Positions 8,138 to 16,948 of a stretch of 64,000 bases of DNA are shown here, piece by piece. Every line of letters begins with the position of its first letter. Within the stretch, counting starts at the first letter, position 1. Under the pieces are notes generated by a model. It was not told where the DNA came from, did not search any database, and saw nothing but the letters and a program-made list of their open reading frames with translations. The DNA is taken from positions 62,001 through 126,000 of the forward strand of contig DATEOC010000023.1 in assembly GCA_035274425.1 (NCBI GenBank), given 5' to 3'. The stretch is from JADMIH01 sp035274425 (GTDB taxonomy: Bacteria > Chloroflexota > Chloroflexia > QHBQ01 > JADMIH01). The position numbers and the translations under genes are program-made.

Positions 8138-9511
8138 CTAGCCGTAATAGACGAGCAGAATATGCCATATAAGCGCATACCAATTGAGCGCGAAAAGCCC
8201 CGCCAACAGCCCCACCAGCGCAATCTGGCGGGCGCGTGCCGAGAATGGAAGGATGTACCCTCCAAGCATTGATAGGCCGCGCGCTACCAATAGGGCAAGA
8301 GCAGCCATGCCTGGCAACAGGAGCCGCCCTTGCACCGCCCAGAACTGAGTGTTCTGGTAGGCTACCCCAGCGTTGACCAGCAGCAGCACGACCACCAGCA
8401 CCAGCCCTATCCACCGCTCGGTCGCGGGCATTGACCGGAATCGCCTCACCAGGCCCACCAGGGCCACTCCGCATAGGACGTAGTAGATGCTATAGAGCCA
8501 GGTGGGCAGGTCGATGCTGCGCAGCCCGAACGAGCCCCAGAAAGAGTTGAACAGCGTCATCATGTACGCAGGCGAGAGCCAGAAGCCCGGAACCTTATCC
8601 AGCGGAGAGGAGATCGAAGACTTGGCCTGCATCGTGACCTCTGTGGCGAATGGGTCGCCGTGCTCGACTATGTTGGAGATGAAGGGCCATATTCCCAATG
8701 CCACAGACAGGAGGAGAATAACGCCAATCCCCATCCATTTAGCGCGGCGACTTGCAGACGGCGATAGCAGAGGAACGAGAGTCACCAACGGCAGCATGAC
8801 CAGTAACGACCGCTTGGAGAGGATGCCAAGTCCCATCGCCAACCCCGCCAGTATCGCTGCGCGCATACTGACGCCGCGCCGCAAGATATAGACGAGAGCA
8901 AGGGTGATCGCAGCGCCAAAAGCGGCTGCTAGCGAGTCGTTAGAGACCGTTCCGGCGGCAAAAGTAAAGCCTGGAATGAATGTGGTCAGTCCTACAGCCG
9001 CCACCGCCACGCCTCCATCTTCCGGCCATGCTGTGCGCGCCGCCAGCCACACAAATATTAGGGTGAGCAGCCCGAAGAGCGTGCTCAACAGGCGCATCAG
9101 GTGCACGGGTACAGCTTGCGCGGGAGGGTAGTCGTGCAGATAGGCATTAGGTACGGCATCGCTGGCGAAGGAGAAGCTCGGATTGGCGCGCAGGCCCGGC
9201 TTCAGCTCATCATTGGGCCAGATCAGGCGCATCCACGCAAGCTGGAAGAAATAGTAAAGAGGGGGCTGTTCCGCCTCGTACGAATAGCGAGGCGAGCCTG
9301 TGGGGATCGTGGGTAGCTCGCCGGTACGCATCAATATCTCTACGTACCCAATATGGTCAGGCTCATCGGGGGCCTCTCCAACCGGCACGGCCAGATTGTA
9401 TGCGATGGACGTTACCAGGTAGGCGACCACTATCAGCCACAGGGCCAGCTTCGCGGCTGGGGTAACTGCGCCTGCCCTGACCTCGTTTGTTGTCCCATGC
9501 GATATGTCCAT
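8138..9511 (-). CDS. Polytopic membrane glycosyltransferase-like protein (DUF2142/PMT type)
   Basis: 457 aa starting MDISHGTTNEVRAGAV at ATG 9509-9511. The first external loop is VPVGEAPDEPDHIGYVEILM, followed by YEAEQPPLYYFFQLAWMRL; the pattern PDEPxH then QPPLYY is typical of DUF2142/GT39-like membrane proteins. About 11 transmembrane segments. An open frame continues upstream to 9817 but overlaps the real gene upstream and is discarded. The start lies 2 nt after the stop of the 439-aa gene (TAA at 9514-9516), so translation is probably coupled. Family role: extracytoplasmic sugar transfer; the acceptor is not evident. Confidence 0.75.
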   Translation of the reverse strand: MDISHGTTNEVRAGAVTPAAKLALWLIVVAYLVTSIAYNLAVPVGEAPDEPDHIGYVEILMRTGELPTIPTGSPRYSYEAEQPPLYYFFQLAWMRLIWPNDELKPGLRANPSFSFASDAVPNAYLHDYPPAQAVPVHLMRLLSTLFGLLTLIFVWLAARTAWPEDGGVAVAAVGLTTFIPGFTFAAGTVSNDSLAAAFGAAITLALVYILRRGVSMRAAILAGLAMGLGILSKRSLLVMLPLVTLVPLLSPSASRRAKWMGIGVILLLSVALGIWPFISNIVEHGDPFATEVTMQAKSSISSPLDKVPGFWLSPAYMMTLFNSFWGSFGLRSIDLPTWLYSIYYVLCGVALVGLVRRFRSMPATERWIGLVLVVVLLLVNAGVAYQNTQFWAVQGRLLLPGMAALALLVARGLSMLGGYILPFSARARQIALVGLLAGLFALNWYALIWHILLVYYG

Positions 9512-9513
9512 AA

Positions 9514-10833
9514 TTACACCCACGTAACCAAGAAAATAGCCCCCCATATATTGATCACGACACTGGCTAGGATCAATGCTTTGGCGGTGCGAGTCAGCGG
9601 CCTGGGGAGGCCCAATGCCGCGAGCATCAGCAGCAACGGCATGAAGTCGAGCGCATACCTGTACCCGAACTGTATCCAGCCGATACCGTAATAGGTAATC
9701 AAGGGGACCATTATCGAGATGATACCAAGCAGGCAAGCCTGAGCCAATGGATGCTTGAAATTGGCCCGAAAAGCGTAGAGAAGCGCGGGGGATGTGAAAA
9801 AGATGCCCATGCCCCACTGGGACGGCCGCATGAATGGAAACTCCAGCACTGGCGCATTTTGATGTGGGTAAGGTAAAGGCCCTTGCAGGAAAAGCATGAA
9901 GAGGTTCTTGGGCACGTGCTCCAGGCTAAAAAGGCCGTGATCCAGGGCCTGCGCGAGTGGTGGGTAAGTCAGCACCGCATGGCCGTACCCGCTCTCAAGC
10001 CCGTTGCCGAAGCGCAGATAATTGTAGACAAAGAGAAGAGCCAGCGGCCCGGTCAATTCCAGCAATAGGATACCCATATTGAACGCGAAACCTGGAGAAG
10101 CCGCCACAGGGCGGGCATGGCTGTGGTCCGGCGCGCTTTGATTGCTATCCGCAAATTCCTCCGGTACATTCCACCCCTTCTGCTTCTTCCAAAAGAGCCA
10201 AACGAAAAAAGGCAACGCGAATAGTGCCGTGATACGCGTGGTGCACGCCAGGCCGAGCATGAGGCCCACAAGCCATGCACGCCCTCTGCCGAGCGTCTCA
10301 TAGATAGCGCACAGCAGGAGAGCCGTAGTCAGGATGTGCGCGAAATACCAGGAGTTACCCGCCGCAATAGCCGAAAGGTAGACCGTACCCGCGAAAAAGA
10401 GGAGCAACGCCCACAACCTGACCTCGCACCTGACCCCGGCCAGCCCCAATACCCGGTAGAAGAGCCAGATATTGAGCAACGTCAGCAGATAGCCCACCCA
10501 CGAAATCACCCTGCTCGGCCCCAGCCCGGTAAAAGGGAGCGCGGGTATGAGCACCACTCCCGGCAATGGGCCGAGCGGCAGATACTTGTGTCCTTGCCAA
10601 ACGACGACGTCCTGGTAATTATCAGGCAGCGTATCCACCGACAAATCGCCCCTCACAAAATGCGAGGCGAGATAGAGGTAATGGTCTCCCTCTTTGGGAG
10701 TTTGGAACGCCGGCTTCAGTAAAAGCGCGAACGCCAGCAAGCCTCCAATGGCGAGGACAACGATGCGCCCCCGCCCACCTTCAGCCTGAGAGGTATCTAT
10801 ATCGCTCGATTTGGTTGGTCCGCTCTCGTCCAT
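9514..10833 (-). CDS. Polytopic membrane glycosyltransferase-like protein, paralogue B2
   Basis: 439 aa with 9-10 transmembrane segments, paralogous to the product of 3271-4626. Shared features in order: an acidic external loop (PKEGDHYLYLASHFVRGDLS), then VVWQGHKYLPLGPLPGVVLI, a cytoplasmic hydrophilic loop around FWKKQKGWNVPEEFADSN, and the C-terminal WIQFGYRYALDFMPLLLMLA. It starts at ATG 10831-10833, downstream of a 26-bp inverted repeat. It is probably translated together with the next gene, which begins 2 nt later. Confidence 0.72.
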   Translation of the reverse strand: MDESGPTKSSDIDTSQAEGGRGRIVVLAIGGLLAFALLLKPAFQTPKEGDHYLYLASHFVRGDLSVDTLPDNYQDVVVWQGHKYLPLGPLPGVVLIPALPFTGLGPSRVISWVGYLLTLLNIWLFYRVLGLAGVRCEVRLWALLLFFAGTVYLSAIAAGNSWYFAHILTTALLLCAIYETLGRGRAWLVGLMLGLACTTRITALFALPFFVWLFWKKQKGWNVPEEFADSNQSAPDHSHARPVAASPGFAFNMGILLLELTGPLALLFVYNYLRFGNGLESGYGHAVLTYPPLAQALDHGLFSLEHVPKNLFMLFLQGPLPYPHQNAPVLEFPFMRPSQWGMGIFFTSPALLYAFRANFKHPLAQACLLGIISIMVPLITYYGIGWIQFGYRYALDFMPLLLMLAALGLPRPLTRTAKALILASVVINIWGAIFLVTWV

Positions 10834-10870
10834 CCCGCCTCAAGTGTATCACGGCGGCAAGAGTAGTGGA

Positions 10871-10925
10871 ATAGCCTGGCCGGACGGTAGACTATAGTAT
10901 ATAGTCTACCGTCCGGCCAGGCTAT
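10871..10925. repeat. 26-bp perfect inverted repeat (strong hairpin)
   Basis: Left arm 10871-10896 and right arm 10900-10925 are exact reverse complements around the 3-nt loop GTA. Arms begin ATAGCCTGGCCGGACGGTAG. It lies between two minus-strand glycosyltransferase-like genes. There is no clear T-run on either side, so it may be a processing or terminator-like hairpin, or a remnant of a small mobile element. Confidence 0.85.
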
Positions 10926-10929
10926 AGAT

Positions 10930-11013
10930 TTTACCGCAGAGACGCAGAGGTTTATTGAGGGGATTCACGCATCACGCATCACGTTTCACGCATTATCGTC
11001 TATCGTCTTTCGT
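10930..11013. repeat. Mixed heptamer array at the 3' end of the 650-aa gene
   Basis: The stretch contains CCGCAGAGACGCAGAGG (a fragment like the 114-bp element), then CACGCATCACGCATCACG and CACGTTTCACGC units, then TATCGTCTATCGTC and TTTCGTCCGTC units. The last units run into the coding region: the final codons and the stop of the 650-aa glycosyltransferase (RTKDDRR then TAA) are made of this repeat. Confidence 0.85.
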
Positions 11014-12945
11014 CCGTCCCAACGCCTCCGCAATCTCAGCCTCGACGCGGCTCTCGGCATCACGCCCGGCTTTCAGCAATTCACCGGAGAGCCACCTATG
11101 CACCGAGGGGTTATCGGGCTGCCAGAACTTCGACAGCAGTGCCTCCCTCCAGGCCCGCCAGTCGTCGCCGAGGGCCGCGAAGCCTCTAGCCGTGCGAAGA
11201 TACTCGTCGCCGGTTGGGAAATATGCCCCGGCCGACCTGTACGCGCTCACAGCGTTGTCTATGTCGCCCCGTGCCTGGAAGAGAGTGCCGCGCAACGTCT
11301 TCACCGGCTGGTAGTTGGGACTCAGCGCTTCCATCTCGCCTACTATACGCTCCACACGTTCGATAATCGCTGTAGTAGGGTGAGCCTCGCGTAGCACAGT
11401 CACGCCCTCGAAGCGAAGCACGTCCGCCCACCCATGGCCCGGCGTCGCGAGGGCAGGGAGCCAGCGCGGATCGTCCGCGCTAACTACCCAGTAAATATCA
11501 CCTTGCAAGTTGTGAGTGTAAAGGAGAGGGTCACGCGCATCAAATACCTGGGCAGGAGGCAACCCTCGCCAGTAGAAACCGCTGATTGTATATCCAAGAG
11601 CAGGGTCGTCTATGAAGATAATAATGTCCTGGGGCTGTGCTCGCCCGGACAGGTCCCTGGCAGCATCCCGAAAACCCGGACGGTATGATAAGCTCTCATG
11701 TCCGGTTGCGCTGTTGTAATTGTACGCGCCCACCAGAAATAGCAATATAACTAGAAACATAGCAGTTATGAAAGCGATGTTCGGCACGCGAAATGTTGGG
11801 TACGATTTCGCATTTCGGATTTCGGTTTTCGGATTGGTCAATTGTTCTGGAGTTTCTGCTTCGTCTTTCGTCCTTCGTCCTTCGTCACGCACTCCCCATG
11901 CTTGTGGCACCAGTGCATGGCTGATGAGGAGGTAGTAGAAAGGCATCGCGAAGAGCGCGTACCGCTGAAAGATCACGTAACGAGTGCTCAGGACTGCCAG
12001 GATGAGCGCGGGAACGACGACCATCGAGAGGCATAGGAGAGCAGACTTGCGCTGCTCGCTACCCCGCCTGACCGCGACAAAGCTGCCCAGGACGGCCAGC
12101 AGGAACAGAGCCAGCTGAAGAGGGCGCTCCCATCTCGCATCTATGCCGAAGCGTGTCATCCACGTCGCCATTTCCACGACCGATGAAGGCAGAGAGCTAA
12201 TAGAGAGCCTAGAGAGGTCTGGAGATGGGCGGGGCGTATTCATCATGTCAAGCAGCATAATCGCGCAGGCCGCGCCAACGGCAAGGAAAGAGGATAGCGC
12301 ATACAGAAGAGGCCGAGGCGTAGCAGCTCGCGCCCGCCAGAGCCGCCACAATAGCCATGCCAGGTACGGGGCAAGTGACGGAAGAAAAAGGGTCATGGCG
12401 TGGTAATTGGCGAATACATTGAGGGCCGTAGCAGCCACGAAAGCCGCCCACCACCTGCCCGAACCGCTCCTTTCAGCACGAACCAGGCAATAGATAGAGA
12501 GCGCGCTAAAGAGCACCAGCATCGTATAAGAGCGCACATCCTGTGAGTAGTTGAGATGCACCGCCGACAATGCCAGGAGAAGTGCGGCAAGGAGGCCTTG
12601 AGCGCGCCCAAAAAGCTCTTTGCCGAGGCCGTACACAACCGGTATGGTGAGAGCGCCCGCCAGCGCGGAGGGGAGCCGCACCCACAGAGCCGTCGTGGTA
12701 GGGTCGGCGGGCTGGCTCGCGAGCCATACTACCATGTAATGAAGGGGTGTTTGGTTCCCAATCCAGCCAAAGCGTTGAGTGAATATACCGGGCAAGCCCA
12801 GGCCCCCGCCGTCAAGGGACGCGATCTCGTCGCCCCAATAGCCATAGCAATCGAGGCAATATATGCGCAACCCCAGCCCCAACAAAAAGATAGCGCCCAT
12901 CAGGAGCCAGGGACGCGTGCGTATAGAAGGGAGTAATGTGTCCAT
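10993..12945 (-). CDS. PMT/ArnT-type glycosyltransferase with C-terminal TPR-like region, paralogue C1
   Basis: 650 aa. After TM1 the loop reads LDCYGYWGDEIASLDGGGLG; the DE pair is the catalytic acidic pair position of PMT/ArnT GT-C enzymes. The next block, NQTPLHYMVVWLASQ, LWVRLPSALAGALTIPVVYG and SAVHLNYSQDVRSYTMLVLF, is diagnostic of the GT39-like family. About 11-12 TMs, then an extracytoplasmic domain ending in TPR-like helices (GDIDNAVSAYRSAGAYFPTG, DEYLRTARGFAALGDDWRAW). The loop near residues 350-390 contains heptamer-derived sequence (RDEGRRTKDEAE, NPKTEIRNAKS). Its last residues are also repeat-coded. It is a full-length paralogue of 13041-14981. Confidence 0.82.
   Translation of the reverse strand: MDTLLPSIRTRPWLLMGAIFLLGLGLRIYCLDCYGYWGDEIASLDGGGLGLPGIFTQRFGWIGNQTPLHYMVVWLASQPADPTTTALWVRLPSALAGALTIPVVYGLGKELFGRAQGLLAALLLALSAVHLNYSQDVRSYTMLVLFSALSIYCLVRAERSGSGRWWAAFVAATALNVFANYHAMTLFLPSLAPYLAWLLWRLWRARAATPRPLLYALSSFLAVGAACAIMLLDMMNTPRPSPDLSRLSISSLPSSVVEMATWMTRFGIDARWERPLQLALFLLAVLGSFVAVRRGSEQRKSALLCLSMVVVPALILAVLSTRYVIFQRYALFAMPFYYLLISHALVPQAWGVRDEGRRTKDEAETPEQLTNPKTEIRNAKSYPTFRVPNIAFITAMFLVILLFLVGAYNYNSATGHESLSYRPGFRDAARDLSGRAQPQDIIIFIDDPALGYTISGFYWRGLPPAQVFDARDPLLYTHNLQGDIYWVVSADDPRWLPALATPGHGWADVLRFEGVTVLREAHPTTAIIERVERIVGEMEALSPNYQPVKTLRGTLFQARGDIDNAVSAYRSAGAYFPTGDEYLRTARGFAALGDDWRAWREALLSKFWQPDNPSVHRWLSGELLKAGRDAESRVEAEIAEALGRTKDDRR
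11801..11888. repeat. Heptamer insertion inside a glycosyltransferase coding sequence
   Basis: Tandem-like TTTCGGA/TTTCGGT units (11815-11835) and CTTCGTC units (11858-11886) lie in frame inside the 650-aa gene. They encode a charged segment in a cytoplasmic loop between two transmembrane helices. The paralogue at 13041-14981 has a different heptamer insertion in the same loop. Confidence 0.85.
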
Positions 12946-13040
12946 TTGAACTCTTCAACAGTGTATCACGTCAAACAGCTATTTAGAATAGCCCTACATG
13001 GGCGAAAGAGGCCGGACAAATGTACCGGGGCTTCCGGGCT

Positions 13041-14981
13041 TCAACGTCTCAACGCCTCCGCAATCTCAGCCTCGATGAGGCTCTCGGCGGTGAAGCCTGA
13101 GGTGAGAAGTTGCTGGGATAGCCAGGCGTGGAGGTCGGGGTTGCTGGGCTGCATGAACTTGGAGGTGATAGCTTCGCGCCATGCCTTGTCGGTATCTCCG
13201 CGTGCTTCGAAGCCCTGCGCCGAGGAGAAGAATTCCGCGCCCAGTTGAGGGAAGTAAGCGCCCGCCTGCCCGTATTGGTCCGCTGCCTGGACCGTCTCAC
13301 CCCTCGCCTGGTAGAGCACGCCCTGGAGGGTGCGCACCGGCTGGAACTCAGGCAACTTCTCTTCTGCTCGTGTCGCCAGGCGCTCCATGCCAGGTAGTGC
13401 GCTGTGCCTGGAGTCGCGCACTATGACGATGCGCTCGAAGTACGTTGGGTCCGACCACGCGGGGTCTGATGAAGGGAGGTCCCGTATGAATTCCGGGTTA
13501 TTCTGGAAGAAACTGACCACCCAGAAGATGGTCCCCTCGGACTGCTGAGCAAAGAGCCTGGGGTCGCGCGCATCAAACGTGGGAGCAGGTGGCACGCCTC
13601 GCCAGTAGAAATGCACCACCTCCACACCTAACGCAGGTTCGTCGGCCATAATAATGAGGTCTCCCGGCCCAGCCACACTTGATAGATACTGAGCCGCGCC
13701 CCGGTAGTCAGGCATATACGAAAATCTGCGATGCCCCTCCGGACTGATGTAAATAAGCAATCCCGCAATGAATAGCAATGCTACCATCATGCCTAAAATT
13801 GCGCTAATTTTGGATTTTGGATTTTGGATTTTGGATTTGTCAACGAGACTTTTATCTTCCAACTTTGTCTTTTTAATCCAAAATCCAAAATCCAAAATCC
13901 AAAATCGCATGATTCCATTGGCGATGAGCAGGAAGTAAAAGGGCATTACGAAGACGGCGTATCGCTGGAATACCTGATTTGTGGTCCTGGCGATTGCAAG
14001 CAGAAGAGCGGGTATCACGATGATCAAGACGCATAGCGCGAGTGGGCCGAATCGGCGGGCGCGAATGGCCGAGTAGATGCCTATCAAGGCCAACAGGAAT
14101 AGCCCCCATTGGGCATAAGTCTCGATCTCGCCACCGAGGCCGATCTGCGTGGTACGGGTGAGCAAGAGTGTGCCCTGGTCGAGCAATAGACGTGGCGTGA
14201 GCAAGCCCAGGTCGGGTGGATTACGCAGCAAGCGCAAAACGTCAAGGGCGATAGGTATAGCCAGGATAGCTATACCCAGCATGGCGAGAAGGCCATTCAT
14301 CAAAGAGAGACGATTGGTGCCTCGACGTGACCACAGCTTCCATAGTAGCCAGAACAGGTATGGGATAAGCGCCGGGAGGAATAGGGTCAGCGAGAAGTAG
14401 CTGATGTACATGGCAAAGACCGTCGAAATAGCGAACGCTGCCCACCACTTGCGAGAGCCATCCCGCTCTGCCCTCAGCAGGGAGTATACCGAGAGCGCGG
14501 TAGCAAAAATAAGCAAGCTATAGGGGCGCACGTCCTGCGAATAGCCTATGTGCACTGCGGAGATAGCGACGAAGAGAGCCGCCAACAGTCCCTGTGCGTG
14601 CCCAAACATCTCCTTCCCAATACCATAAACAACCATGGGGGTGAGCGCGCCCGCTATCACAGAGGGAAGGCGCACCAGCACCGGCGTGGAAGCAGGGTCT
14701 ATGGGCAGCGCCATTAGCCACACCATGAGATAGTGCAGTGGGGTCTGGACCAGCATCCCACCGAAGCGGTCAGTGATTATCGCAACCGGCCCCCGCCGCG
14801 CTATCTCTACGGAGGCAACCTCGTCATACCAGAGGCCATAGCAGTCGAGGCACCACACCCCCAGCGCGAGAGCGAGAATCGAAATGATCAGGACTGAGGA
14901 CTGAGGACTGAGGACTGAGGGTAGTAGAGGACGAAAGACGAAGGACGAAGGACGAGCTATTTTATTGCGTTTACTACGCAT
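13041..14981 (-). CDS. PMT/ArnT-type glycosyltransferase with C-terminal TPR-like region, paralogue C2
   Basis: 646 aa. The first external loop reads LDCYGLWYDEVASVEIARRG, with the DE pair of GT-C enzymes, followed by QTPLHYLMVWLMALP, VLVRLPSVIAGALTPMVVYG and SAVHIGYSQDVRPYSLLIFA. About 11-12 TMs and a C-terminal extracytoplasmic TPR-like domain (GETVQAADQYGQAGAYFPQL, SSAQGFEARGDTDKAWREAI). It shares this layout with 10993-12945. The N-terminal 35 residues (ARPSSFVFRPLLPSVLSPQS) and a loop near residues 360-395 (FWILDFGFWIKKTK, KSKIQNPKSK) are coded by heptamer repeats. Probably transfers a sugar from a polyprenyl carrier to surface proteins or lipids; acceptor unknown. Confidence 0.82.
   Translation of the reverse strand: MRSKRNKIARPSSFVFRPLLPSVLSPQSSVLIISILALALGVWCLDCYGLWYDEVASVEIARRGPVAIITDRFGGMLVQTPLHYLMVWLMALPIDPASTPVLVRLPSVIAGALTPMVVYGIGKEMFGHAQGLLAALFVAISAVHIGYSQDVRPYSLLIFATALSVYSLLRAERDGSRKWWAAFAISTVFAMYISYFSLTLFLPALIPYLFWLLWKLWSRRGTNRLSLMNGLLAMLGIAILAIPIALDVLRLLRNPPDLGLLTPRLLLDQGTLLLTRTTQIGLGGEIETYAQWGLFLLALIGIYSAIRARRFGPLALCVLIIVIPALLLAIARTTNQVFQRYAVFVMPFYFLLIANGIMRFWILDFGFWIKKTKLEDKSLVDKSKIQNPKSKISAILGMMVALLFIAGLLIYISPEGHRRFSYMPDYRGAAQYLSSVAGPGDLIIMADEPALGVEVVHFYWRGVPPAPTFDARDPRLFAQQSEGTIFWVVSFFQNNPEFIRDLPSSDPAWSDPTYFERIVIVRDSRHSALPGMERLATRAEEKLPEFQPVRTLQGVLYQARGETVQAADQYGQAGAYFPQLGAEFFSSAQGFEARGDTDKAWREAITSKFMQPSNPDLHAWLSQQLLTSGFTAESLIEAEIAEALRR
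13807..13905. repeat. Inverted TTTTGGA/TCCAAAA heptamer arrays inside a coding sequence
   Basis: About four TTTTGGA units at 13807-13837 and about four TCCAAAA units at 13876-13905 face each other across roughly 38 nt, all inside the frame of the 646-aa glycosyltransferase. The transcript could fold into a long hairpin here without breaking the reading frame. Confidence 0.9.
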
Positions 14982-15028
14982 TTCTCAGTCCTCAGTCCTC
15001 AGTCCTCAGTCCTCAGTCCTCAGTCCTA
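14889..15028. repeat. GGACTGA / GACGAAG / CAGTCCT heptamer arrays spanning a gene boundary
   Basis: GGACTGA units (14891-14920) and GACGAAG units (14929-14955) code for the N-terminus of the 646-aa glycosyltransferase. CAGTCCT units (14984-15028) fill the 44-nt gap up to the stop of the 600-aa gene. The two GGACTGA-type arrays are inverted relative to each other and can pair. Confidence 0.9.
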
Positions 15029-16828
15029 TCGTCCAGGCTCAAGCTCGGAGAAGTAGTCGCGCACGAGGTCTTTGTAGCCCTGGGGGATGTAGTCCGAGCC
15101 AAGCGCGGTGCCTGCCTGCTCCAGGTATTGGGCGTAGACCTGTTCGTAGGGAACCTGGGCCTCACCCGTGGTGGTGCCGCCATTTATGGGCGCGGTGCCC
15201 TGCTCGCCGCCGGGGTTCGGTTTGCCCTGGACGACTACAGGTGTGAGAGTGGCGCTCAGGCTACTGGGAGGCGCGTACACAGGCTCCTGATGCCCGGTGC
15301 CCCAGCTCTGGTTACCGCCTTGCCCGCCGGTACCCTCCTGGCCCGGCAAGTTACCCTGATTGCCTCCTTGCTGCCCACCCTGCGGACCGCCTGTTTGCCC
15401 CTGGCCTTGTCCCGGTATGGCTACGGCGGTGCCGCCCGCACCAGGCGTGCCCGAAACTGGAGAGCCAAGTGCGATGGGCGTACCGGCCTGTGCGGTTCCG
15501 TTTCCCGGCTGTGGTGTGATCTGGCCCAGGGCAATGGCAGTACCAATAGCGCCTGCGGTGCCGTTGGCGATAGCTGTGCCGCTGCCCGGCTGTGATGTGG
15601 GCTGGCCCTGGCCCGCCTGGGCGATGTTCCGCTTGCTCTGCTGTAGCTGGGCAAGCGCCTGGCTGATCTGCTGCTGGGTGGCAAGCTTTTGCTCTGTATC
15701 CACTATCTGTTGGCCCAACGCTTCGAGAGATTTCTGAGCAGCCTGGGGGTCGCTCCCAGAGAGGGCTTCGGCAGCATCGCTCAGGCGACGGGCCATCTCA
15801 GGGTTGAGCGCTGACAGGTTGTCGCGAGCCTGCTTGAGCGCATCCGCCAGCGCTTTGCGCTCTTCCGGCGACATCTTGGCGACATCCGCACCGGCCTGCT
15901 TGAGGGCATCAGCGGCCTTCTGCGCATCGCCCGATTTCAAGGCCTCCCCAGCCTGTTTGGCTGCCGCGCTTTCCGACCCGGCTAGCTGCTTCGCAAGCTC
16001 ATCGAGGGCGGCTCGTTGTGAGCGCGCCTGGCTATCGAGGACCTTTTGCAGCTTGCTTTCAGCGTCAGAAAGGCGAGCCAGCGCCTCCTCACGCTTCAAA
16101 TCACCTGCGGAGAGGTCGCGGGAGAGGTCGGATAGCTCTTTGAGCAACTCCTGCAAAGCCGGGTCCTGGGCGAGGCGCGGGGCAGCCTTCACCGCCTCCT
16201 CGATGCGCTGAATCTTCTTCTGCTCCTGCGCGATCTGGCCTTGCACAGCCCTGTCTATGTTGTAGAAGGGATTGGGAGCAACCACAACCAGGGCCAACAG
16301 CATGATGAGGAGCCCAACCGGTGCAAGTCTGCGGCCTTCCACCTTCAAAGGGAGGGCGTGGCGTATCGAAATTGACTTCGCGCTGGTGAGCGCGTCGTCT
16401 AATTGCGCGCTACGAAGCTCTAGCTGCACCGGGGTGGGATTCTCTGGCATTTTGGTGGAGGCTTCCAGCGCGGTGGCGAGGCGCTCATCGAGCGACAGCA
16501 GGTGATCCGCCATGCGGGCGGTGTGCATCTGGTCACGCGGGCGAAGCCATGCATACAGGAACGTGGTCAGAATTGCCGCGCATACGAGCAATGACCCCAC
16601 TCCCAGAAGTGTCAGCAGCGATAGCTCATCCCTGAGTCGCCATATAAGGGCAAGCGCCAGGGTCGCGCCCACGCCAAGCGCGCCGGCGATGGGTATGAGC
16701 CGGACGGCCTCCCGCAGGCGCAATCGTACCTGCGCTGACCTGAGGGTGGCGTGTAAGTGCCCCAGGCGCGCATCTTGAGTGGGGAGTGCGGGGTGCGGAG
16801 TGCGGGGTGCGTTCATTGTAGAGTTCAT
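15026..16828 (-). CDS. Coiled-coil membrane protein with N-terminal TM segments (DUF4175-like), function unknown
   Basis: 600 aa. Two hydrophobic segments near residues 45-65 and 75-95 (LIPIAGALGVGATLALALIW, LTLLGVGSLLVCAAILTTFL), a third near 180-200, then a long Ala/Gln/Glu-rich coiled coil of about 200 residues (QKAADALKQAGADVAKMSPE), a low-complexity Gly/Gln/Thr linker (GQGQGQTGGPQGGQQGGNQG) and a C-terminal region ending DLVRDYFSELEPGR. This layout resembles DUF4175-type proteins found beside MoxR/ABC-2 gene sets, but I cannot name it firmly. Residues 5-18 (NAPRTPHPALPTQD) are coded by GCACTCC heptamers, and the stop codon abuts another array. It is the last gene of the ABC-2 operon. Confidence 0.6.
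   Translation of the reverse strand: MNSTMNAPRTPHPALPTQDARLGHLHATLRSAQVRLRLREAVRLIPIAGALGVGATLALALIWRLRDELSLLTLLGVGSLLVCAAILTTFLYAWLRPRDQMHTARMADHLLSLDERLATALEASTKMPENPTPVQLELRSAQLDDALTSAKSISIRHALPLKVEGRRLAPVGLLIMLLALVVVAPNPFYNIDRAVQGQIAQEQKKIQRIEEAVKAAPRLAQDPALQELLKELSDLSRDLSAGDLKREEALARLSDAESKLQKVLDSQARSQRAALDELAKQLAGSESAAAKQAGEALKSGDAQKAADALKQAGADVAKMSPEERKALADALKQARDNLSALNPEMARRLSDAAEALSGSDPQAAQKSLEALGQQIVDTEQKLATQQQISQALAQLQQSKRNIAQAGQGQPTSQPGSGTAIANGTAGAIGTAIALGQITPQPGNGTAQAGTPIALGSPVSGTPGAGGTAVAIPGQGQGQTGGPQGGQQGGNQGNLPGQEGTGGQGGNQSWGTGHQEPVYAPPSSLSATLTPVVVQGKPNPGGEQGTAPINGGTTTGEAQVPYEQVYAQYLEQAGTALGSDYIPQGYKDLVRDYFSELEPGR
16777..16815. repeat. GTGCGGA/GTGCGGG heptamer array at a gene start
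   Basis: About five 7-nt units overlap the start of the 600-aa gene and code for its residues 6-16. The same unit codes for the N-terminus of the PH-domain protein at 22851-22879. Confidence 0.85.
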
Positions 16829-16948
16829 TCTACCTTAAGGACGCATGGAGGGACGATAAGTTCCCTTTCTATCGCAGGGCGGGGCCAGCACGAAAGTTCT
16901 CCGAGAATAATCACAATTGATTTATTCCTGCGGACGAGGCGCACTCAC

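Noticed and set aside
9512..9817. 102-residue N-terminal extension of the 8138-9511 gene
   Set aside because: Overlaps the 3' end of the 439-aa gene in another frame and has no membrane-protein character; ATG 9511 fits the tight gene spacing.
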